From contig CAAFXO010000037.1 in the NCBI GenBank assembly GCA_900766975.1, positions 1-56,784 of the forward strand: a stretch of 56,784 nt of DNA, written 5' to 3'. Each line of letters opens with the position of its first letter. Positions within the stretch are counted from its first letter, which is position 1. The notes below the pieces were generated by a model, which was not told the origin of the DNA, ran no database searches, and worked only from the letters and a program-made list of their open reading frames with translations. This DNA is from Bacteroidales bacterium (GTDB lineage Bacteria > Bacteroidota > Bacteroidia > Bacteroidales > Muribaculaceae). The position numbers and the translations under genes are program-made. Shown here one piece after another: positions 35,094-42,331 of this stretch.

Positions 35094-36512
35094 ATGAAGA
35101 TCACAAGATATAAACACATGCCGTTAGCGACTCTTGTCGCGATGATGCTCGCTACATTCTGTTCTTGTAGCGACGATGTCGTTGAACCCAATCATCCCGC
35201 CGATAAAACACCCTCCGAGCTGTGGTCGAATTTTTTAGGTAAACAGTTTACTAAAGAATCAGGAAATTTCTATTGGACTGAATCTGACGGAGCATCTGAT
35301 AGCGAAATTACAACTCAATCTATTGCTGCCGGCGAGTTCGTCGAATTTCATAGCCTTACTGACTCCTCTGTTACCATCCGATATGGCAGCGTAGAGGATA
35401 AGAAATTTAATCTCGCTGAAATTACCGACAATAAGATCAATTATGTAATCAATGGCACATACTCGCCATTAGTATACCAACAGTATGTCGATGTACCTCT
35501 GAATTTTATAAATCAGGAATCAGGCAGATTGTTTTTCTCCGGTAGCAAAGAAAGAGCTCTCGGTATGCGTATCTCTTTCCATGGTTCGGTCGGTCAGCGA
35601 TTGAGAGTAAGCAAGAATCTGACTCACTATGACAATTTCTACTTGTTTGACTATGTCAGTGAAGATGGCAATTCCCCCGAGTTGTATTGGATGTGCGATG
35701 ACTTTAAGTTTGATCTGACGACACTTAAAAGCTCGAGATCTCCATTTATCATTGACTGGAATATTAAAAATTGGGAGGGTGACTTGGCTTCTCTCTTCCC
35801 CAATCCATCCGATTTCCTGCAACTGCTGCTGGCAATCCCGATCGTTAAAACATCAGATTATGGGTTTGCTGAAAATACTATACCGGAATATGTGTCAGTC
35901 GGAAGACTTTTACGTATCTTTTTCTCCGGATTAAGGGCCATTAATGGCAAAGATCACTACGCATTTTTTACAAGAATTATGATGCCATATTACCCCGAGG
36001 GCAGGCAGATCGATTATCCCAAAGATTTGTTTAGCTTGCATTACGGGGGTGTAAATGTAATGCGAATCTTCATAGAGCCTCAAAAGATAAAGAGTATAAT
36101 GTATGTAAAAACTCCCTCCACCTATATGTTGTTCGCCAATGTATTGCGATCGCTGCTTCCGGAGGAAAGATGCTATTTTGACCTTCAATATCAGTTGAGC
36201 GACCGCCAAGCTGTCGATCCTGATAAAGCCCTCAAGACAATGACGCTATCATTCAAGGAGAAGGAGTCGGCACGTCATCTGATAGACTATCTGATCATGC
36301 CTATGCTCGTAGAAAACAAGCAGAGAATCAAAGATTACATCCGCCAAGATGCTACCTTATCACAGCATGCAGAGACTCTCTGCTCGGCAGTAGACCGCCT
36401 CGAAGAGATCTACGCCGCTACCACCGACCTGACACTCGGCTACCGCATGCTCTGTTATCCCAAGAGTAAAGATATACTCTCCACCATCTGGCATTCCCCC
36501 GAGTTCGAATAA
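35094..36512 (+). CDS. lipoprotein of the island paralog family (C)
   Basis: A 472-residue lipoprotein; the signal ends TFCSC (Cys near residue 24-26). It shares VEFHSLTDSSVTIRYGS, NPSDFLQLLLAIPIVK, LFANVLRSLLPEERCYFDLQY, LCSAVDRLEEIYAATTDLTL and the end IWHSPEFE with its paralogs; the tail matches copy A (IWQTEEFE). The middle part (residues 280-330) is the least conserved. An internal ATG eight codons in is possible. Its stop is followed at once by a 22 bp tandem duplication and a terminator. Confidence 0.82.
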   Translation: MKITRYKHMPLATLVAMMLATFCSCSDDVVEPNHPADKTPSELWSNFLGKQFTKESGNFYWTESDGASDSEITTQSIAAGEFVEFHSLTDSSVTIRYGSVEDKKFNLAEITDNKINYVINGTYSPLVYQQYVDVPLNFINQESGRLFFSGSKERALGMRISFHGSVGQRLRVSKNLTHYDNFYLFDYVSEDGNSPELYWMCDDFKFDLTTLKSSRSPFIIDWNIKNWEGDLASLFPNPSDFLQLLLAIPIVKTSDYGFAENTIPEYVSVGRLLRIFFSGLRAINGKDHYAFFTRIMMPYYPEGRQIDYPKDLFSLHYGGVNVMRIFIEPQKIKSIMYVKTPSTYMLFANVLRSLLPEERCYFDLQYQLSDRQAVDPDKALKTMTLSFKEKESARHLIDYLIMPMLVENKQRIKDYIRQDATLSQHAETLCSAVDRLEEIYAATTDLTLGYRMLCYPKSKDILSTIWHSPEFE

Positions 36513-36556
36513 GTCACAAAGATAATAAGTCAACGTCACAAAGATAATAAGTCAAA
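36513..36556. repeat. 22 bp tandem duplication directly after lipoprotein C
   Basis: GTCACAAAGATAATAAGTCA plus AC at 36513-36534 and the same with AA at 36535-36556, starting on the base after the stop codon. Confidence 0.95.
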
Positions 36557-36596
36557 GAATAGTAGCACATTCTGTCAAAAGAATGTGCTACTATTC
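36557..36596. terminator. terminator after the lipoprotein pair
   Basis: A 17 bp perfect stem (36557-36573 with 36580-36596) and 6-base loop. Confidence 0.8.
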
Positions 36597-36623
36597 GATT
36601 TCGTAGAAATATCTGAATAATAA

Positions 36624-36653
36624 AAGAGGTGGCATCTTGCGATGTCACCTCTT
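36624..36653 (-). terminator. tRNA-His terminator
   Basis: AAGAGGTG pairs with CACCTCTT, with an inner CATC/GATG stem. The T-rich side faces away from tRNA-His on the minus strand. Confidence 0.7.
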
Positions 36654-36656
36654 CGG

Positions 36657-36731
<75 letters not shown>

Positions 36732-36805
36732 ATCTGGTCTATTGGTTTCCCAAAAGCGTTGCAAAATTAACACTTTATTCCCAATTATCCAAATTTTTTA
36801 CCACT

Positions 36806-37921
36806 TTATTTCAAAAATTCTGCAAGTTTGTCGAAAAATTCCGGATCTTCTCCTACAGTGATGTTCGCAATCTTTCCCTCAGGATTTACCACTACTTTCG
36901 TCGGAAAACCCTCTATCGCATAGTCTGTCAAGACTTTACTATTCTCCGTCTCCGGATTAAATACATTCACCCAGGGCAATTGGTATTTCTCAAGTCCGGC
37001 AAGCCATTTCTCTTTCGTGTCGTTGCATGCCACACCGATCACCTCCATCTTTCCCGAATACTTGCTATAAGCCTCTTTCAGCGCCGGGAAGCCCTTGATA
37101 CACCATGGACACCATGTCCCCCAGAAGTCGATCACTACCCATTTCCCTCTGAAGTCTCGAAGACTCACTGCCTTACCATCCTTGTCATTGAAGGTGAAGT
37201 CGGGTGCATCCTTCGTGCCGTCGCTCATCGCCGCGATCCTTCGATCGGACTCTATTCGACGCTCCAAATACTCCTTGGTCAAATCCAACATCGGCATCAG
37301 GATGCTCTCCTTTGCCTCCGGGGTCATCTTGTTATACTCTTTCACCAAGTCTTCCGGTTCGCCAAGCGACAATATCGCGTATGCCACCGCAAGCGACGTA
37401 GGATTCTTCTCGATGAATTTGTGGCGTATCACATCATACTCCCTCTCGATGCTGTCTAACTTGGCGCGATTACCTTCAATATCACCCTTGACCAACATTA
37501 CGTCACCACTCCGCAACTCATGCTGATAGAGCTCTTCGTCGAGGGCTGATATATCTTCCATCATTCGAGATCCCTTCACACTATATCTCAGAGGATCTTT
37601 GCTCATAAGATTCACCTCGAGATTCTCTCCCTTCTCTGTGTAGAGAATCACCGCATGAGTCTCATCAGTATAGACAACATAGCGCATCGGAACCTTCTCT
37701 GCCTCGCCGGTCTTGATCACAAATTTGCCCGACTCCACTTTCAGAGTCTCTGTTTTCGGTGCAACTCGCTCTCTGCGAGGCAATAAGAGATTGCTGATTG
37801 AGCTGCTCTCACACTTAAACTCAGTGTCGGTAAATCTATCTCCGACCGTCACTACTATATCGGCATACATCGAGAGTGCCATCGCTCCCATACCGATCAG
37901 TGCCATAATTTTCTTTCCCAT
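36806..37921 (-). CDS. TlpA-like thiol-disulfide oxidoreductase
   Basis: A 371-residue exported protein. The N-terminus MGKKIMALIGMGAMALSMYA is a signal peptide with no clear lipobox, so it is probably periplasmic. A Bacteroidota-specific N-terminal domain (residues 25-230) precedes a thioredoxin fold with WVVIDFWGTWCPWCIKGFPA; CPWC is the redox motif and GFPTKVVVNPEG the cis-Pro block. It is related in architecture, but not closely in sequence, to the lipoprotein at 12759. It is last in rho-aroC-radical SAM-tlpA, 36 bases after the radical SAM gene. Confidence 0.87.
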   Translation of the reverse strand: MGKKIMALIGMGAMALSMYADIVVTVGDRFTDTEFKCESSSISNLLLPRRERVAPKTETLKVESGKFVIKTGEAEKVPMRYVVYTDETHAVILYTEKGENLEVNLMSKDPLRYSVKGSRMMEDISALDEELYQHELRSGDVMLVKGDIEGNRAKLDSIEREYDVIRHKFIEKNPTSLAVAYAILSLGEPEDLVKEYNKMTPEAKESILMPMLDLTKEYLERRIESDRRIAAMSDGTKDAPDFTFNDKDGKAVSLRDFRGKWVVIDFWGTWCPWCIKGFPALKEAYSKYSGKMEVIGVACNDTKEKWLAGLEKYQLPWVNVFNPETENSKVLTDYAIEGFPTKVVVNPEGKIANITVGEDPEFFDKLAEFLK

Positions 37922-37957
37922 GTCTTTATGTTTTTTAGTTATTATTCTATTTTATGT

Positions 37958-38878
37958 TTAATGCACTTTATCCGTCGCACCATACTCCTTTTTCAACCTA
38001 TTGATCAAGAGGTTGGTAAACTCGTAATTCTTTAGTCCCCATCGCGGCGCCTCTACCATCCCCGGTGGCGAACTCGCCAAAAATCTCTCTATCGCTATGC
38101 GTCGAGGCACTCTTTTCACCACCTCGACACACAAGTCAAGATACTTCTCCGCTTCGTAGGGCTTCACCTCGATCTTGCCATCCATCCACATCCTGTGTAA
38201 TGCCGTCCCCTTCAACACTTGCAAGTGATGAAGTTTGATCGATTCGATGCTCTGTCGGCAGATCTTGTCGATGTTATCAAGCACTTGCTCGTCATCTTCC
38301 CCCGGCAAACCGGCTATCAGATGCACTCCCACATGGAGTCCCATAGCCGCCAATCGCTCGATAGCCTCGATACTGCATGCAGCATCGTGACCCCGATTGA
38401 TCTTCCGTAGTGTCTCATCGCGTAGTGTCTCCACACCTAATTCAACAAATATGGGCCGCCGTCGGTTGATTTCCGCCAGCACCTTGGCTATCTCGTCGGG
38501 TATGCAGTCGGGTCGTGTCCCCACGATAAGCCCTACCACATCCTCCTGCGCCAAGGCATCTTCCCATTGACGCCGCAAACCTTCGATGTCTGTCGTATAG
38601 GTCGAAGTATAGGACTGGAAATATGCCAAGTATTTCATCTCGCTATATTTCCTCCTGAAGAACGCTTTTCCCTCCGCGATCTGACTCGCGATATCTTTAC
38701 CATCCATGCAGTAGCCGGGGGTGAACGACCGATTGTTGCAATAGATGCAACCTCCCCTGCCGATTCGCCCATCCCGGTTGGGACAGGTGCCCCCGCTATT
38801 CACCGATATCTTCTGGACCTTCATAGCCCCGAAAAATCGGCTCAAATACTCTGCATAGTCAGTAAAATAAATATTCAT
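37958..38878 (-). CDS. radical SAM protein of the YhcC/TIGR01212 family
   Basis: A 306-residue radical SAM enzyme. TCPNRDGRIGRGGCIYCNNR carries the family's spaced cysteine set that binds the 4Fe-4S cluster. GGC.YC and the later VGVHLIAGLPGEDDEQVLD and FVELGVETLRDETLRKINRGHD are typical. The reaction has not been established for the family; a tRNA- or nucleotide-modifying role has been suggested. It overlaps aroC by four bases (ATGA), indicating translational coupling. Confidence 0.88.
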   Translation of the reverse strand: MNIYFTDYAEYLSRFFGAMKVQKISVNSGGTCPNRDGRIGRGGCIYCNNRSFTPGYCMDGKDIASQIAEGKAFFRRKYSEMKYLAYFQSYTSTYTTDIEGLRRQWEDALAQEDVVGLIVGTRPDCIPDEIAKVLAEINRRRPIFVELGVETLRDETLRKINRGHDAACSIEAIERLAAMGLHVGVHLIAGLPGEDDEQVLDNIDKICRQSIESIKLHHLQVLKGTALHRMWMDGKIEVKPYEAEKYLDLCVEVVKRVPRRIAIERFLASSPPGMVEAPRWGLKNYEFTNLLINRLKKEYGATDKVH

Positions 38879-39834
38879 ATTAGCATCAGGTCTCCGATCA
38901 CTAAGGCTGCCATCGCTTCCACCACCGGCACTGCCCGGATTGCCACACAGGGATCATGCCTCCCTCGTGCCCGGAGCAGTCGATCGTTTCCTTCGATGTC
39001 GAGTGTCTCTATCTCTTGAGCGATCGTCGGCGTCGGCTTGAAGTAGATCTTCATCTCGATCGGCATCCCGTTGGAAATGCCACCCTGGATTCCTCCGCTA
39101 TGATTGCTCCGTGTCACGATCCTCCCCTCCTCATCTTTCACGAAGAGGTCGAGGCTTTCGCTTCCGGTCATATAGGCACTCCGCATCCCGTCGCCATATT
39201 CGAATGCCTTGACGGCATTGATGCTCATCATCGCCGCCGCAAGCCTGCTCTGCAATTTGTCGAACACCGGCGAGCCGACTCCTACAGGCATACCCTCGAT
39301 ACGGCATGCCACGATCCCTCCGGTGGAGTCGCCGCGACTCGCCACTTCTGCCGCTGAATTGGTCTCGATATATTCCGCCGAGATCCGAATACCTTGCTGT
39401 TCGAGCCATTGACGCACTATCGATCCCGCCACTACCCACGACACTGTCTCGCGGGCACTGGCTCTTCCTCCGCCCGTGAAGTCGGTGATGCCATATTTCT
39501 TGTGATAGGTGTAGTCGGCATGGTTCGGTCGGAAAGCATTGCGCATGTCGGAATAATCGTCGCTCTTCACATCCCGATTGCGCACGATAAAACCGATAGG
39601 CGTGCCCAAGGTCACACCCTCCGGGGTCAACCCCGACAAAATCTCCGGCTCATCCGGCTCTCGACGCTGAGACACATCCTGGCGGCTACCGGGGCGTCGT
39701 CGACCCAATTCCTTCACTATCACCCCCATGTCTATATGCACGCCGGGAGGCATACCGTCAAGTATACCTCCCATAGCCTTGCCATGGCTCTCACCAAACG
39801 TGCTCAGACGTATCAGTGTGCCAAACGTGTTCAT
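38875..39834 (-). CDS. aroC: chorismate synthase, short form
   Basis: A 319-residue enzyme of the last common aromatic step, converting EPSP to chorismate with reduced FMN. Signatures: GESHGKAMGGILDGMPPG, RRRPGSRQDVSQRREPDE, FRPNHADYTYHKKYG with the conserved His, and GGGRASARET. It is some 35-40 residues shorter than the usual ~355. The gap lies between SAEYIETNSAAEVASRGDS and TGGIVACRIEGMPVG, where other AroC proteins have an extra VRCPDPE-type segment. All FMN and EPSP ligands that I can recognise outside that region are kept. It starts 14 bases after rho and overlaps the radical SAM gene by four bases. Confidence 0.92.
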   Translation of the reverse strand: MNTFGTLIRLSTFGESHGKAMGGILDGMPPGVHIDMGVIVKELGRRRPGSRQDVSQRREPDEPEILSGLTPEGVTLGTPIGFIVRNRDVKSDDYSDMRNAFRPNHADYTYHKKYGITDFTGGGRASARETVSWVVAGSIVRQWLEQQGIRISAEYIETNSAAEVASRGDSTGGIVACRIEGMPVGVGSPVFDKLQSRLAAAMMSINAVKAFEYGDGMRSAYMTGSESLDLFVKDEEGRIVTRSNHSGGIQGGISNGMPIEMKIYFKPTPTIAQEIETLDIEGNDRLLRARGRHDPCVAIRAVPVVEAMAALVIGDLMLI

Positions 39835-39848
39835 ATCTTTTGCGATTT

Positions 39849-41867
39849 TTATCGATCCATCGTTAGTAGTAATTCTTCGTTCGAACGTGTCATCTCCATC
39901 CTCTTCTTGATGAACTCCATCGCTTCAAGAGAGTTCATGTCTGCCAAGTAGTTGCGGAGAATCCACATCCTGCCCAAAGTCTCTTGTGGCAAGAGAAGGT
40001 CGTCGCGGCGTGTCGATGAGGCCACGATATCCACTGCCGGGAAGATGCGCTTGTTCGATAACTTGCGGTCGAGCTGTAGCTCCATGTTGCCGGTTCCCTT
40101 GAACTCTTCGAAGATCACTTCATCCATCTTCGACGAAGTCTCGGTAAGCGCTGTGGCGATAATCGTCAGCGAACCGCCATTCTCGATGTTACGTGCCGCA
40201 CCGAAGAATCGCTTCGGTTTCTGGAGGGCGTTGGCATCTACACCACCCGACAGGATCTTGCCTGATGCGGGTGACACCGTATTGTAAGCTCGCGCCAAAC
40301 GGGTTATTGAGTCGAGCATGATCACCACATCATGTCCACACTCGGTGAGGCGCTTTGCCTTCTCAAGCACAAGCCCGGCGATCTTCACATGGCGCTCTGC
40401 CGGCTCGTCGAAGGTCGAGGCGATTACTTCGGCATTCACACTGCGGCTCATGTCGGTCACCTCTTCCGGTCGCTCGTCGATCAGAAGCATGATGATATAT
40501 GTCTCAGGGTGGTTCTCTGCGATGGCATTCGCGATATCTTTCAGAAGGATGGTCTTACCGGTCTTCGGAGGCGCTACGATCAGTGCACGCTGTCCCTTGC
40601 CGATCGGGGCAAACATGTCGACGACGCGTGTCGAGATGTTGCTGCTCTTTGCTCCATGGGTCAAGTCAAATTTCTCATCCGGGAAGAGGGGCACCAAGTG
40701 CTCGAAAGGTACGCGGTCTTTGACTATCTCCGGCTTTAATCCATTGATGGTGTCGATCTGACAGAGGGGGAAGTATTTCTCTCCCGGACGGGGAGGACGG
40801 ATGCCTCCCTCCACCATGTCGCCGGTCTTCAGACCATATTCCTTAATCTGCTGTTGAGTTACATATACATCGTCCGGACTGCTCAGGTAGTTATAGTCGC
40901 TCGAACGAAGGTAACCGAATCCTTCAGGCATTATCTCCAATACGCCGAAGGTGGTGAGGATGCCATTCAGGTCGTAGCTGGTCTCTTGGTGATGTTGCTG
41001 CATGGCTGCCTGCTGTTGCATCATCTGACGCTGTTGCTGGCGCTGCTTCTTGGTGAGACGCTGTTTCTGCTTGGGGTTCATCAGCGGCTGCATACCCGGC
41101 TCGCTGATGATGATGGGGGCGGTGGCTGCCGCTTTCTCTGCCTCTATGATCTGCTGTTGCGAACGCGGCGTGAAGGTCCTCCCCTTTGCCGAGGAGAAGA
41201 AGGAGCCAAGTCCCGGCTGATCTTTTACCACCTTTACATCTCGCTTGGGCTGAAGGTCGGTCAGTGTCATCGGTGCCGGTGCTTCCTCTTTCTGCTCTTT
41301 TGCCTTATTCACTTCGGGAGTGATACCCTCGATGATCAGGGGGAGTGTGCCGCCATCGAGGTCGTCGATGTTGATAGCCACTTGCGGCTTCTTCGGATCT
41401 TCAGCGGCTTGCGCTGCGAGTTTCTCCGCTTTCGGCTTTCTGCCACGTTTCTTGGGAGCCGGCGCTTCCGGTGCTACTGTCGGTGCTTCTATGGAATCAT
41501 GTATCATCACTGATAACGGTTCAATCGCTTCCTGCTGCTCGGCGAGGCGCTTCGCTGCCTCTTCTGCCTCTTTTACGGCTTTCGGCTTGCGCCCTCTCTT
41601 CTTCGGCTCCGGCTTTACTTCTGCCGGTTTCTCTGTGGAGTTGACAGATTCGGTCGATGCTTTCTTGGTCCGGCTCTTGCGCTCGCGGGTGGCGCGGGGC
41701 TTCAGCTTGGCCGCCTGTTCGCGCGCCATCTGCTCCGAGGCGTTGTCTATGATGTAGTAGGCAAGCTCTTCTTTATTGCTCTTGTCCCCCTTTTTCATAC
41801 CCATAGACTCAGCCAGACTACGCAACGATGCGTCGTCCATCGACATTAGTTCTTCAAAATTTTGCAT
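39849..41867 (-). CDS. rho: transcription termination factor Rho with long disordered insert
   Basis: Rho terminates transcription by moving on RNA with ATP. The frame opens at 41900, but the ATG at 41867 (MQNFEELMSMDDASLRSL) fits the Rho N-domain and gives 672 residues, about 250 more than E. coli Rho. The extra part (about 60-290) is charged and low-complexity, with two copies of KKRGRKPKA, an AT-hook-like basic motif, and a Gln-rich run. Then come the RNA-binding CSD, FGYLRSSDYNYLSSPDDVYV, Walker A VAPPKTGKTILL, DERPEEVTD and the Q/R loops SRLARAYNTVSPASGKILSG. Such inserts are known in Bacteroidota Rho. It heads rho-aroC-radical SAM-tlpA, with a leader of ~280 bases. Confidence 0.96.
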   Translation of the reverse strand: MQNFEELMSMDDASLRSLAESMGMKKGDKSNKEELAYYIIDNASEQMAREQAAKLKPRATRERKSRTKKASTESVNSTEKPAEVKPEPKKRGRKPKAVKEAEEAAKRLAEQQEAIEPLSVMIHDSIEAPTVAPEAPAPKKRGRKPKAEKLAAQAAEDPKKPQVAINIDDLDGGTLPLIIEGITPEVNKAKEQKEEAPAPMTLTDLQPKRDVKVVKDQPGLGSFFSSAKGRTFTPRSQQQIIEAEKAAATAPIIISEPGMQPLMNPKQKQRLTKKQRQQQRQMMQQQAAMQQHHQETSYDLNGILTTFGVLEIMPEGFGYLRSSDYNYLSSPDDVYVTQQQIKEYGLKTGDMVEGGIRPPRPGEKYFPLCQIDTINGLKPEIVKDRVPFEHLVPLFPDEKFDLTHGAKSSNISTRVVDMFAPIGKGQRALIVAPPKTGKTILLKDIANAIAENHPETYIIMLLIDERPEEVTDMSRSVNAEVIASTFDEPAERHVKIAGLVLEKAKRLTECGHDVVIMLDSITRLARAYNTVSPASGKILSGGVDANALQKPKRFFGAARNIENGGSLTIIATALTETSSKMDEVIFEEFKGTGNMELQLDRKLSNKRIFPAVDIVASSTRRDDLLLPQETLGRMWILRNYLADMNSLEAMEFIKKRMEMTRSNEELLLTMDR

Positions 41868-42153
41868 ATATTTATATGTGATGGTTAGTGCGACATGCAC
41901 GGAGCTTGTCTGATCGGTGATAATTATCCAACGATTCCGATATTTTCTTTGTCAAAAAAATATCCGAGATGCCGCTTTTGTTGTTTTTTGATTTGAGGTT
42001 CGGGAGTTGTCTTGGCTTTCTGAATCAGGCGTCTTCCACCTTGTCCTGCTGACGACACCGAGGCGTGCCGTAGTTCTCGCCATTAAGTTTTTCGTTATGT
42101 AAAATCGGATGTTCGATCGGTCTTACGAACATTTCCCGCCCGATTTTCATTGG

Positions 42154-42184
42154 CAAAGTTATATCTTTTTTCTTAAATCTGCAA
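42154..42184 (-). promoter_or_regulatory. Bacteroidota promoter for rho
   Basis: Minus strand TTG (42184-42182), 20 bases, TAACTTTG (42161-42154). Confidence 0.7.
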
Positions 42185-42202
42185 TAGTTTCCTTTTTTTT
42201 CG

Positions 42203-42210
42203 TAAATTTG
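42203..42210 (+). promoter_or_regulatory. -7 element for relA
   Basis: TAAATTTG, a full TAnnTTTG match, about 120 bases before the relA start. No clear -33 TTTG. Confidence 0.55.
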
Positions 42211-42331
42211 CATTAATCTTTGTGACCGATTTCCCCTTTTTTGTCTCTCCTTATTGGTGATTTTCGGTTTTCTGAGACTTTTTTACCTTGTTTTTGCATC
42301 ATTATTTTGCACCTATTTTTTATTTCTATCT

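Larger units (their letters stand above)
41868..42331. promoter_or_regulatory. rho-relA divergent intergenic region with long rho leader
   Basis: Two divergent promoters lie at 42154-42184 (rho, minus) and 42203-42210 (relA, plus). The rho transcript would have ~280 leader bases. The leader holds a 41-codon frame (42150-42025) starting at about the predicted transcript start; its reality is uncertain. Confidence 0.6.

Noticed and set aside
42151..42213. The upstream part of the 62-codon frame in the rho leader
   Set aside because: Its first 21 codons lie upstream of the predicted rho transcript start; only the part from 42150 could be translated.
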